DNA of 64,000 nt. Source: Achatina immaculata. Taxonomy: Eukaryota; Mollusca; Gastropoda; Stylommatophora; Achatinidae. This document shows, piece by piece, positions 1 through 42,600 of this stretch; the first letter of the stretch is position 1; every line of letters starts with the position of its first letter. The notes under the pieces were generated by a model. It was not told where the DNA came from, did no database searches, and was given only the letters and a program-made list of their open reading frames with translations. The DNA is taken from NCBI GenBank assembly GCA_009760885.1, contig CM019716.1, positions 102,001-166,000 on the forward strand, in the 5' to 3' direction. Both the position numbers and the translations under genes were made by a program.

Positions 1-160
1 CTTTCTGAAAGCCCCTCGTAAGCAAGGCGACAATATGCACCCCTGACGGACCCCTTGATTGAAATCAAGTTGTTGTTTCACCATTTATTCTTATTGCCAC
101 CTGTTGGTCTGGATAACTAACGTGAGGAAAAGAAACATGTGTTATGCTGGGAAAAGTCAC

Positions 161-184
161 GGGGGGGGGGGGGGGGGGGGGGGG
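161..184. repeat. Poly-G run
   Basis: 24 consecutive G on the plus strand, a probable length-unstable and poorly sequenced tract. Confidence 0.95.
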
Positions 185-352
185 AAAGGGTGTGTAAAAC
201 CAAGCACTACGCAGAAAAGAAAGTAGTCTCATATTCGCTACCAAAAAAAAATCCATAAACATCATAGGCTGCCATCAGAAAACGACAGTCCAGATTTGTG
301 GGGCATGCTTAGAGGAGAGGCAACAGCGAAGATCAAAGTTCAAGAGACAAAG

Positions 353-447
353 GTAGACAGAGAGAAAAGAGATAGACAGAGAGAAAAGAGGTAGACAGAG
401 AGAAAAGAGGTAGACAGAGAGAAAAGAGGTAGACAGAGAGAAAAGAT
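353..447. repeat. 19-bp minisatellite, about 5 copies
   Basis: Unit gtagacagagagaaaagag repeated almost perfectly. Confidence 0.9.
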
Positions 448-1033
448 GTTCGATGGTTTGGCATCCTGGCTGGGAAAATGCTCGATGACAAGTGCTTGGA
501 GGGATCATGGGTTATGGAAGGACATGATATCCTACGACTGTCGGCAGGAAGCTTGAGAGATATATATAGAACTACCAATTTGGGGAAACGCAACAGAAAA
601 CTGCTTACATGAAGTTTAAATTGTCAGTTTCTGCACATATTTTTTTCCTAGCTAAGATGTTTCTTCTAAGTTTTAAGACCGTGTAATTTAGGATTTTAAT
701 TTTACTTAAATGCAGACGGTCTCCAGTGTCATTATTTTAACATAAATTTAACTTTTATAACCAATATAGTATGGCGATTATTTTTCTAAAAAAAAAGTAA
801 CTGCTATAAACATTTCACCAGAGTAATTACTTCAACACCTCAATATTGAAATGTATTTGAGGAAGAAAATGAGGCATTACTTTAACATAAATTTAACTTT
901 TATAACTTTCATTTTACTAACGTGTTTATATTTTTTTTTTACACAAAATCAACTTTTATAAGGATGTTTCACTGCAGTGAATATTTTAACACAAATTCAA
1001 ATTTTATATTGATTTTTCTGTTACCTTGGGCAG

Positions 1034-31102
<30,069 letters not shown>

Positions 31103-31436
31103 TGGTCCCTTGTCTGGAGTATTTCGTCTTTGTGAACAAATGTTTTCTTTCGGTCGTTTAAACATAGTTACTCATCCCGGTATACACATCTGTGCGGTGT
31201 TTAGTGCTTATATATAAGGCAAATGACATTTTTCTCGTATATAGCGGTATATTACTAGCTAAACCTTTGTATATTTATGGTAAGTAGTCTGATATATGTT
31301 TTCATATATATGCTCGACTATATTAAATTTGAAATATGGCAGTAAGACATCTCAGATTTATGTTTTAAAACTAGCCCTGAACTGCTCTCTTGCAATCTGG
31401 AGTTTAACAGCAAAGCCATTTCCTGTATCATGCAGA

Positions 31437-31442
31437 AATAAA
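31437..31442 (+). terminator. Candidate polyadenylation signal AATAAA of the guanylyl cyclase
   Basis: AATAAA lies 335 nt after the stop codon. It is the clearest canonical signal in the near 3' flank. Use is inferred only. Confidence 0.4.
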
Positions 31443-31794
31443 ACTGGTCTCCAGAACTCAGGACACATCCGTCACATATGTACTCTCTGACAGATACTTT
31501 ATGATCCTGAATCTGGCCGCAGGAAGGCAGAGCCCGGGTGGAAAGCTCTGGGGGACGCGCGAAGAATTGCTGCTGATGAGGGATTCAAGGCAGCAATCTT
31601 CTTCTTTGTCTGGATGGTTTAGTATATGAAACTGAATGCAGAAGCACAACAAATCAAAGCAGTCGTCTATTGCCTTGCTATGGTTTCGGGCATGATAACA
31701 CGACTGGACTTGTTTTGCTGTGGACAGTAATGGTGAAACCAACCGCGACGCAATGATCAGTTGAACAAATGCGCCGAAAGTAGATTCTCTAGTT

Positions 31795-32038
31795 CCCGTA
31801 GCATTTGTAAACCGTACAAGTGTGAAGTGTTAATGCCTTCACATTTCTAGGCCACTACAGCATTTGAGGTAGGGATGCCTGCACCTATTCTTGCTGCTTT
31901 TGTTTTCCTAGGGAAACCCCAGATACCCTTTTTTTTTTAAGGCCAGCCGGTCAGGAAAAAAATCTGTCCGAGTGTGAAATCGAACCAAGGACCCTCTGAT
32001 CGGCAGGGGAGAAAACTAACCACTACACCACCGCTGCA
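31795..32038 (-). mobile_element. tRNA-derived SINE, copy 2
   Basis: Minus-strand head with gtggtgtagtggttagt and tcgatttcacac (A/B-box-like). The body is shared with copies at 13149 and 23813. Lies in the intergenic region between the two genes. Confidence 0.75.
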
Positions 32039-32246
32039 CTGATTCCTCAAAAAATGTCGTAACAATTACTGTACTGCTAAATAGGACAAAATAACTTGGT
32101 ATTTAAAGGCAACTCAGCCTACAGTAAAACTGGACAAAATGTTATTTCATAATAATGTTGGTGAAGTAGTGGAAGAACGGATTGGGAGGCCTGGTTTAGG
32201 GAGTGGAAGTGAAGCATGTAAGGGAAACTGGCAACATTAATGGGTT

Positions 32247-32315
<69 letters not shown>
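32247..32315. repeat. (GT)n microsatellite
   Basis: About 34 GT dinucleotides. Confidence 0.97.
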
Positions 32316-32316
<1 letters not shown>

Positions 32317-34237
32317 GGTGGGGGAGGGGAGCATGCAGAGTTTATCTTTGGGGAGAAAAAAAGGGAGGTAATTTTGAAAGTGTGAAGATTCTGACACGAA
32401 GGTTGGTTTTTCTGACTTTCTGAACTTCATCTCTCAAATCTCGTTCCAATGCAGTCATTCAGCAACAATATTCAGTACTAATATTATATGCATATAAGAA
32501 ATAATAATCAATATGAAAAGAATAACCTTTACCTATAATCTCTATCCACGTATTCAGCAACAGACAAACAGATATCACAGTGGAATTCATTTACATGCTC
32601 AGACATTTATTGTAGTACACTGATAAACAAATGCATTCCCCGTTCAAGTAAATACCTTAAGGAAGCATGCGATCAAAGCCAAATGACGTATTGAAAGGTT
32701 TGAAATTATAAGAAGGAATATCGATTATAAGTTTTAGTTGGGATGGAAGGGTATTACAGAGGCGATCGGCAGAACAAACAAGGTTTTTCTTGTACGTGTT
32801 AAGTTTAGATTCCGGGAGAAAACAATTGTTTCAATGTTGGCAATGTTTTGAATTTAATTTTAAATAATGACTGCATATAGAGAGGATAAATCTCAGACAA
32901 ATTTATTTGGACTAAACTGGCTTTATTGAATATGAATTTTTTTTAGATACAGAATTATGAGATGTTTTGTGATGATCTGTAATTTATGCTGGATTCCTGT
33001 CATTAATAAAACGTAGTGCTTGTTTCTGAAGTGAGTAAAGGCAGTAGTCTGTGTTTTTATGCGTCATATGTAGTATTTTCTTCTGGTGTCTTGGTCGGTG
33101 AATTGCTTAATTTTCGCACAGCGAAAAACATTTTTTTTTTGTTAATAGCTTTCTTCGACTGTGCACATGAAATTTCATATTATGCGCGGCCAATAGTGAG
33201 ATCTAGAGTTTTATATTCACTAATTTTGTGACCACATCCACAGTCACATTCTCTTACAGGAAGATGGATTGTCGGTCTTTTTTTTCCTGAATTTTTTTTT
33301 ATTACACTTGTTGCCTCTTGATAGAAACACATTGAACAGGACTTGCATGATGTGTGTTCACCAATGCCACGGCCATGATTATAAAACAGAAATGAAGTAA
33401 ACAGATTTCACCAGAGTCTATGGAATATATATTCTGCTTTTATTGGGCAGCCGGTATGAAGAAAATGCCTTGCCCATTTTTTGCACTTTACTTACTCTCG
33501 ACTATGCCAATCAGCTAATGGGTAAAGACAAGCTACGTAAGTCTGAACACCTAACAGAATTGCAGAAGATGCCAGAAGATGGGTGAGCTGAAGAACTTTG
33601 TTACTACCTGCCCTAGGGTCTCTGCCTTCGGATTTTTTTAAAATCACAGTTTATTCCCGTATTTCTACACACACCACAAGACTGGGGATTTTTTATCACG
33701 GTTTATTCCCGTATTTCTACACACACCACAAGACTGGGGATTTTTAAGGAACTGGAAGTACCACTTCCTACGATAGAGTTAGATTTATAATCGTCAAAAC
33801 AACACGCTAGAATATAGGAGGTTTTTATGTCACATGCCCATGTAACACTAGATTTATAATCCCCAACGCCGTGCATTTCACCATTTAGTCTCGCACTGAT
33901 CATTCACCTTACACTGACTCACACGATGTTCTTATCAGTCAAGAAAGACGGCGATCCAAATATCAATCAGTTTTATTATAAAGATTGCATTATTTTAATA
34001 AACGTGCAAATTTACTGTGCTCCCAGTTTACAAAAATGAGGGGAAAAAATGTTGAATTCCGAATTTCTGAGTAGAATAAGCGATGATCATTGGAAATATG
34101 TGTCTGTCTCGAGGTTACAAAACTGAAAAATATGAACTTATGTTATAGCATGTAAACATATGAAGTATATGACCCATGTACACAAACATCGCGTGCAAAA
34201 AAAAAAGTACCGACTATACAATATAGGAAAGAAAGCT
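32316..34237. other. Intergenic, nothing recognised
   Basis: AT-rich sequence with no convincing frame. It contains a direct repeat of about 50 bp (gtttattcccgtatttctac and following) at about 33643-33742. Confidence 0.5.
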
Positions 34238-34545
34238 GTGTTTGTTTATTCATCCATTTGCATGTCCCTTGAGGAACTTTTCCTCCCTAACAGCACTCCC
34301 GTCGGCCTCTCGATTGTCGGCAAGATGACCTGCTGCTGATGCATCCATTTGCAGATCATCAACAATGTTTTGCAACCATCTTCGCCTTGGTCTTCCTCTC
34401 TTTCTTTTCCCATTATGTATCCTTTCAAGACGGTCTTCTCTAGATTATCATGACCATTAATGTGATCAAAATATTTAAGTTTTCTCTCTTTAATCCTCTT
34501 TACCAGCCAGCCTTCTTCAATATCAAGTTCTTGTTTTTCAGTACA
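34238..34545 (-). mobile_element. Non-LTR retrotransposon 3' end, family W
   Basis: Minus-strand copy with broken frame. Plus-strand text catttgcatgtcccttgagg to ttcttcaatatcaagttctt. Confidence 0.78.
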
Positions 34546-34741
34546 AGTATAAAATCTGCTCTTTCTTTCTTTCTAGATCAAGGACCGGAGGGAGTGGGGT
34601 TTAGGAGCGACAACAGCCAACAAAGAATACAACAGAGGATGAACGTGGACGTTAGTTCTTGCCTCGAGTATTTTGTTTTCTGACTGCCAAAGTTGATGAA
34701 GATTTCTTCAGTACCAACGTCCAATGAACATAACTGTGATG

Positions 34742-34865
34742 CCAGTATGATGCCAAAATACTACACTCAGCACAATAGTTACAATCCCAGTATGGTACCA
34801 AAATACTACACTCAGCACAATAGTTACAATCCCAGTATGGTACCAAAATACTACACTCGACACAC
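34742..34865. repeat. 45-bp tandem repeat, about 3 copies
   Basis: Unit containing ccagtatggtaccaaaatac and tacactcagcacaatagtta. Confidence 0.9.
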
Positions 34866-35007
34866 AATTTAATGACCCCAGTTTACTTTTGTATTACTGG
34901 TTTTTTTTTGTAACGTAAGAGTTTGTAAGGCTTGGATTTACTACTTTCCTTTGCCACTTCTCTATTTTTTTTTCTGAGAAGGACGGGCGAATGTGGCATA
35001 TTCTGTC

Positions 35008-35009
35008 AT

Positions 35010-35062
<53 letters not shown>

Positions 35063-35098
35063 GCAGCAACGGCAGCAGCAGCACCATCATCATCATCA
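35008..35098. repeat. CAT and CAG/CAA trinucleotide tract
   Basis: Runs of cat, cag and caa near 35008-35098. Not in a recognised gene. Confidence 0.93.
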
Positions 35099-35722
35099 TG
35101 TTTCATTTCTTCAAGAAAGGTTGGCTATGCTGAATTTCCAGTTTCGCCTGTCCCTTGTTTTTATGATGCACCAGGTCAAATAAGCCCCTCCATATTTTGA
35201 TATTGTCCACCTACCAATATTGTTGATGTCCTCTCTGTGTATAAAATGCCTTTTAAAATGACCAAACTATTTTAACTGTCTAGTTCTTTTTTTTCATTAT
35301 TTCTCCTTTCAACTTCAATTTGATGTAGCATTTCTTTGTTTTCTTCTGTCCATGAAGTATGACCTTCTGGATATCCACATTTCAAGAGCCATAATTTTCT
35401 TTTCCAAGAAATCTCTTGTAACAAATCGAAACAATCTAGTCCTCGAAAAATGAGGAAATTCATCAGAAAGATCTTAAATCGTGAAATGACATTTTTCATT
35501 CACGACTTGGTAGACTTCTTGACAGAGTTTATCTGCCATAAGTGAGTGTCGCCCTTGCCACACCACTTACCCCACAGCTCTCAGGAATGGCGATTAAGGA
35601 GTCCATGTTTACTTAGTTGCTACTCGTGCACAACGGAACAAAATGGACTTTGTGTTGATATTTAGCCAGATGATGCTTTAGTAACTGCTAGAGAAAATGC
35701 AGCTTATCGCTGTGGCACCTAT

Positions 35723-35728
35723 TTTATT
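35723..35728 (-). terminator. Candidate polyadenylation signal AATAAA of the cadherin gene
   Basis: AATAAA on the minus strand, about 190 nt beyond the stop codon. Use is inferred. Confidence 0.45.
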
Positions 35729-35918
35729 TTTATCAACCAGTTGGAGGTTGACTTTGGAACTGCTGTGCTCATAACAGTTTTGTATATTTTCTACGTGCAA
35801 TGAGCGAAGATGAAAAAAAAACACACTCTGCTGTAAGATTCGCCTCTTTTAACGCATTAATGTCACTGTCACATCTTCTTGAGCCTTTGTCGTAATGACT
35901 ATTTTCGAGCATATTAGA

Positions 35919-36671
35919 TTAGACGCATGATTGGTTCAAGTTGCTTGTATCGAAACGAACTCTCTGACCAGCTGCTTTGAAGAAACCAGGTACCACACTG
36001 GTCAGTCTTAATCTGAACTTCCCTGCATCTCTCAAACCTTCTGTACCGTGTCCCCGGCTTTCGTGCTTCATTGAACCAAAACTGGAGTTGGCATCGTAAT
36101 ATCTGCTAGTGTCACTGTGCCCTGGAAGAGAGAAGCTGGGGCTGAAGTGGACGCTGTTGTCGGATATGAAAGGGTTGGTGTTGCTGTTCCTGAAGGCTGT
36201 CCACATTTCCTGGGACTCTAGTTCTTCCAATGACGGGAAGGGAACACCCTCGAGGGTGCGGTTTGGAAAATTGGCCATTATAGTTTGCTCCCCGTGAGTA
36301 TTAGAATAAGTAAGCTGAGGACTACAGTTGACTGGGCATGTCTGAAAGCAGGTAACGGCCTTGGACAGGTCGTTCTGGAACACGTGACAGTCTTCACTGT
36401 AAACTGCTGGAGCAGTAATTGCCGAGCTTACCCGATTGTTTTTTCTGTTCTGTGTGATTCGAACAGCAACAAACGCCAGAGCTGCCCCAACGACAACAAA
36501 TCCGATCACAGCGACGAGGAAAAATGTGAGGGGTAGTGAGGAACCTGATGATGATACTTGATCATTGGCTACTTGTAAATTCCAGCCAATGTTTGGAAAC
36601 ATCAAGTTGTCCAATATTTTTACTTGAACATTGGCAGAGGCGCCGTGTTGCAGATCAGAGACTTCTGTGGC
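35919..36671 (-). CDS. Cadherin last exon: end of EC3, transmembrane helix, cytoplasmic tail
   Basis: Acceptor ctaatacag; stop TAA at 35921-35919. Reads ASANVQVKILDN (last EC3 strand), then LPLTFFLVAVIGFVVVGAAL as the membrane helix followed by RITQNRKN. The ~180-residue tail is Ser/Asn-rich with no recognised domain. It ends NQSCV, which fits a class I PDZ ligand (S/T-x-hydrophobic). It lacks the canonical DxNDN after EC3. Confidence 0.93.
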   Translation of the reverse strand, partial: ATEVSDLQHGASANVQVKILDNLMFPNIGWNLQVANDQVSSSGSSLPLTFFLVAVIGFVVVGAALAFVAVRITQNRKNNRVSSAITAPAVYSEDCHVFQNDLSKAVTCFQTCPVNCSPQLTYSNTHGEQTIMANFPNRTLEGVPFPSLEELESQEMWTAFRNSNTNPFISDNSVHFSPSFSLPGHSDTSRYYDANSSFGSMKHESRGHGTEGLRDAGKFRLRLTSVVPGFFKAAGQRVRFDTSNLNQSCV

Positions 36672-39600
36672 CTGTATTAGGAGAGATGAAACATGCGTAT
36701 TACGTTTTTAAAAGTATACACATGGTTATCAACACTCTTTTTTTTTCACACGTCAGGCAGCTATGCTTAAATTATGATTGAAGGTTTTACATATAAAATG
36801 CATAGTGTTGCTTTTATTTATAGAGTCATTATGATTTGGTGTAGCGTTTTTTTTTTGTTTTCTCCTCTCCATAAAGTATGACCTGAGAGCCTCCCAGTCA
36901 ACCAGTTGTAGAAATTATTACCCGACTCCTTTTGAAATTGAGGAAGTAAAGGCTAGTATGGGCAATCTGACCACATCACTCTGTAGCGTTTCACTGACCA
37001 CATCGTTATGTAGAGTGCCGTTGGTAGCATCGCCCTGTGGCATGTCGCTGATCACATCACCCTGTGGCACGTCGCTGACCACATCACCCTGTGGCATGTC
37101 GCTGATCACATCACCCTGTGGCATGTCGCTGACCTATATCTCATTCAGGAAGCGAAGAAGAAAAGGTGCCCACGTATGCCTACAGTACAAGGAAAAGCTG
37201 GGCACTAAGACTACATTCCTAGCGACCTTTATGGCGTAATATGGCTATGTTTCTTAAACCATAAAAATAAGCATTGCGTTATTTCCAGGTAAAACATGTC
37301 CGCTATATTGTTTCATTAAAACAAAATGTTCGTGTGGTCCAGATCGTTTTTCCGTAGGGTTCGAATTAACAAATGTTGTATTTCCTCTGTTATTCTCAAC
37401 GTGACCAACTCACCGTGACAGTGATTATGAACTCATTCACGCCACTAGAACAGAACGAACTGATCACGTTCATTTCTCCTGTCCATTTGTTTATCGTAAG
37501 CTTGTCCAGAAATTTCTCTGGATCCACTGAAACAGAAAGAAAAGCAACAAATTACTAAAGTACCTTACATCCAAGAACCTCAACTTTAGCATATTCTCTA
37601 AAGTTTTTATTTCATGATGTCGTTTATTTAAGACAGGAAAACTAAGAGATGATATAACACTTTTCATGTATCTGCTCTCTTTAGTTTTATCTTTCCATGC
37701 GTGCTGTGGAAATGCTGTGGGGATGTGTAATTTACGGCCCAGGGCCATATACGTGACACTGGTCAGTGGTACTTCATGTCTCCGCAAAACCGCTTGGACA
37801 TCATCTAGGCTTTTTATTCTTGAACGTTTTACTGATCGGGCGTTATATCTTCTGCTGTTCAATTTTTTGTCGTGGTACTGATTATGTTGTTTTCTTATGA
37901 GATGGCCGAAATGCTTTAACTTTTTGACTTCTCGCTTTGGCCGGAGCATGCTGTGGCTTCAGTCATTTGCCTGGTGCCATGGCTTCCCATGCGATGTCGT
38001 CAATTAAAACTGACCGTCAGCTCTTCTCCTAAACCTCATCTCACAGACACTTACTTTACGCATGTGCGTTTCTGAAACGGTCCAAGTCTGACATCGACAA
38101 CACTCGATTGGCATCAGCTTTCCGCTTCCCCTCCATAGATATAATTAGATGCCTCAGCAAGGATATCAGTCATTACGTTACTGCATTGGTTTTTAGGTAC
38201 CAGCTTTTGATGTTCCTATTTTGCCATCTTCTTTGAACATGTTTCCTAGGTATTTCAATACCTGGGTGTTCCTAATCACTGATACTATCAAACCGTTTAG
38301 TTCAGTGACAACTATGCTTGTTTAACTGACATAAAACTCAACAAGAAATAAAACACCTTAAAGCACTGATCGTGTTAACAGGCAGTTACAGGTAAATTAT
38401 CGATAAAAGAAAAAAGAGAGAGAGAGAGAGAGAAAAACCGAAACTTTTCGGTGTCATAGATTACCGTAATCGGTTTATATTATTTTTAAAAATCTAGTAA
38501 TGAGCAACCAACGAAAACAGTAGGAGGAAAACCTGGGAGGGGGAGGGGGGAGGGGTTGGGGGAGATGAAGATGGTAGGGAAGGGAGGGTGGTTCGCAGGC
38601 TGATATGCTCAATACACCTGGAGGAGAATCAGTCAGATTTTGCTCAGCGTGTGAGCACTTTGTAAAGAGTAAATTTCTCCTCGAATAAGTTAGTATACGA
38701 ACATTTAATTCCCGCTGATGCTTGTAAAATGTGCTCAGTTCTACATTTGAAACAAAGCAGAGAGTACCGAATGTTGTATTGATAAAACCAGTGTTTCAGA
38801 GAGTGCATCAAGCAAGGTGAAGCACCGGTACAGTTGGACTGGTTTCGAAAAATCCTAGCGCGATCACCGGTTTAAAGTACTGAAAACATTAAATGAAAAG
38901 GTATGCATTACTTCCAGACACATAATAATGAAAATATAATAGCATACCTCGAGAAATAGAGTAGATCATGGAATGATTCTGGGAATCTCTGTCTACTGCA
39001 AGCACAGGCCCGGGGTACAGCCGCAATAGGCCCTGAAAATAGTGTTTGTTTTATCTACGTTAGCAAACAGGCATTCCAGAACATGAGAAACATCTTGTGC
39101 AACAGATCCCTATCAATGGAAACAAGATTCTGAGTACTTAAATGTTACATCGAGCCAATTTTGTTTTATGGATGTGAAGCATGGTCCATGAATAAGAGAG
39201 TACAGCAAGAAATGGAGGCCATGGAAATGTGGTTCATAAGAAGGATGTTGAAGGTACCACGGACAGCTAAGAAAACCAACGAAGAAGTCTTAAGAGAGGC
39301 TGGAGTTAAAAGGCAAATTACAGCAAAGATCAGAGGCAGACAAGTGAGATTTGTAGGACATTTTCTGAGAAGAGGAAAATTGGAATACATTGTGGCAAAT
39401 GGAAAAATTGAGAGAAGAAGAGACAGAGGAAGACAGAGACAAAAGTTACTGGATGGGCTGACAATGTGGCTAGGAAGAAAGTCACCGGCGGATCTGATAA
39501 TCAAGTCTAAAGAAAGGGAATTGTGGGGAGAAATGATTGCCTACGCCACGCGGCATGGCACTTGATTGATTGATTGATTGATCAAACAGGCAAGTGATGG

Positions 39601-42600
39601 AGACAGAATTGCAACATGTGTTCATGATATTCCGAGCAAAGAGAATATACAAAAAGATACAGCCATGCAAACGTGCAGACTTTGTCAGTGTGACGTCACA
39701 AAGGTTTGTTAGTAGGTGTAGTTATGACCATCCTTCCATCCCCCAACAGCCCCATTCATCCATAAAGTCCTTTTACTCTGATCGACAAAGAAGTCATCAT
39801 CCAGCATTTATTCCAGTATTATATAGAGTAGTAACAGAACGCGTTACAGCGTTGTGTGCGTAAGTATCACTAGAACAGAACGTATTCCAGCATTATGTAG
39901 GGAAGTAACAATAGAACAGGACGTATTCCATCATTATGCAGGGAAGTAACAATAGAACAGCACGTACTGCAGCGTTATATAGAGCATGAACAGCGCCTAT
40001 TACAGCGTTATGTAGGGAGTAACAATAGAACAGCATCTATTCCATGGTCATGTAGAGCAGTAACAATAGAACAAGACATACTCCAGCGTTATGTAGCATA
40101 TTAATAATAGAACAGAAAGTATTCCAGCGTTATTTAGGGCAGTAACAAAAATTTTTTTTTTTAATAATGGGAGGCAAAACTTGAGAGCCAGGAGACGTAG
40201 TCGCACTATATAAAGCCAGATGGCCATGGAAGCGGGGAAGACTTCCTGACTTGTTCTTTTCGTATATTTTTCAGTGGTTACGTCCCTTGATTTACGATTG
40301 CCTTTTTTTTCTACTTGACTTCGCGTTCTTGGATGCACTGCAGTATTCCACATTGTGTCTGTAGAGTACTGGGCTCACTCTTTAAAAGAAAGGGGCGTGA
40401 TCTAATTAAGGGAAGAGCAGAGACAATCAAGTCTGTGATAACTAGTCCATTAGTGAATGTAAACAACTGTATATCCCAAGGTTTGGAGATCCGATACAAA
40501 ACAAATTGTCACTATCATCTCATCAAAGACTTTTATTTTACCGTTGTTTGTGGTGACAGACTGGACTCCACATAACGTTATAACAAATCCTCTCCTCTTC
40601 TTACTGTCTACAGCCAGCCATTGTATATTAGCCTAGTTATATACTGCACTCTGTCAGTTTCAATTTGTTCTTTCTTTCCATTTCTTTTTTCTTCGGTTAT
40701 CCATCACATGGCATATCCAGTAATATCTGTCCGGTGTTCACGACCAATCCATTTCCTGCTCCTGATTTTGATCGTAAGTGGAATTCATTTTCTTTTACGT
40801 GAAAATTTGTCGGAAGTAAATACTGACGCGAATACGATATAGACAAAATAGAACCATGATTGTAGTCGAATGTACACCATCCAGGGGAGACAAGCAGGAA
40901 TGAAGTGGCATATGCACTTCATTAACCTATCTAACCCAGAATACGGGGTTTGAAAAACACTCACACGCCAATTAAAATAAGGGCCCACGGGTTTCTGCCC
41001 TCTTTTTAAAGTTTAGGGGTTTAAATCGTCTAATTGAAGCTACTTTCGCTGAAGGTAAGGGAAATAACTGTTATGATCTGAAAGGACTTGGTGTATTTCT
41101 CACTATGGTAGAGTTACCGGCTTTACGCAATCATGCTAAAATGGTATATTTTACTAACATTGTCGTGATTGTCTGAATGCCAGATATCACTAAGTTATGC
41201 ATGACAGACACTGAACTATTTTTTTAAACTTTACCTTAAACTCGCACTTGATGGCGGTTTGAAAGTATGGAAGAATACAGAAGTTGTCGATCTTCTGACA
41301 ATCAGGGTATACGAAAGCTGGCCCTTGATCATCGGTATCAGTTACTGCCACAGTCATTACGAGATATGAGCTCAGGAAAAAAGGCACCCCGTTGTCCTGC
41401 AAATGATGAAAGGAAATGTAACAAGCTGCTCTCGAATCTTCTACCTCTGTCTCAGCTTTTAAGTGCCAGATAACGTTACATCTGAACACTCGTTAAAGTC
41501 AATCCAGGTTTTATTTATGTTCTAACGCATGAAATTGGCTTCTGCCTTAACTCCACACCTTCCTGTCAGATTTGGGTCTGTAAGCCTGCATTACGTTGGG
41601 CACTCTTGGAGCATATGTTCTAGAGCTGAAACTCTGTACACTCTTCGTCATGTATGTGTATGGAGTATCTTCAGTTCTCTGTACTCAAAACTTCAGAATT
41701 TTTTATCTTTCCTTCACAGAACTGTTAAAACAGTTTCCTTTATATCTGAGTACGTTCGCTGTCTCATTATGATATAGAACAAACATGGATATTATGGTAT
41801 AGGCCAAACATGGATATTATTGTATAGAATAAACATGGATATTATGGTATAGAACAAACATGGATATTATGGTATAGAATAAACATGGATATTATGGTAT
41901 AGAACAAACATGGATATTATTGTATAGAACAAACATGGATATTATGGTATAGAACAAACATGGATATTATGCGTTTCCAGCCAGCAGTTGAAACTGGTAA
42001 GTTGTTTTAAAAATATACATTTTATTTGGACTCTGGCCCACCACTACAGACCACTCTGCAAACTAAAGATACCCCCACACAAATTACTGCTCTTTCAGGG
42101 GCCCAGCCACTACAGACCACTGAGTTATCTCTGCAAACTTAAGATACCCCCACACAAATTACTGCTCTTTCAGGGGCCCAGCCACTACAGACCACTGAGT
42201 TATCTCTGCAAACTTAAGATACCCCCACACAAATTACTGCTCTTTCAGGGGCCCAGCCACTACAGACCACTGAGTTATCTCTGCAAACTTAAGATACCCC
42301 ACGCAAATTACCGCTCTTTCAGGAGCGCAGTTAAGACTTCACAGCCTGTTCTCCAGTAAGAAACAGCCAAGCTTTCGCACAGTGAAGTAATAGAGCACGA
42401 TGGTGTATTACAATTGTAATAGAACACTGTGCCTTATCGCTTTACTAATAGTATGCTGCCATCGTTCTTTATAGTTGAGTAATCTGAACAAGGCAACGAA
42501 TCTGTTACAATATATTAACATAATGAAATTAAGCATTTAAAGCGTAATGTAGTTGAAATGTGAGACAGGCAGAGAAGGCTACGAGTTTTTCCTACAGTAA

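Larger units (their letters stand above)
1..1033. other. Intron upstream of first visible cyclase exon
   Basis: No exon-like frame was seen. It holds a 24-base G run (161-184), a 19-bp purine-rich tandem array (about 353-447), and three degenerate copies of an AT-rich segment around ttaacataaatttaac (about 735-1010). Confidence 0.5.

Noticed and set aside
31458..31742. 94-codon minus-strand ORF
   Set aside because: No recognisable domain or splice context, and it overlaps the likely 3' flank of the cyclase gene.
36109..36781. Plus-strand ORFs opposite the cadherin last exon
   Set aside because: They are antisense shadows of the verified minus-strand exon with TM and tail.
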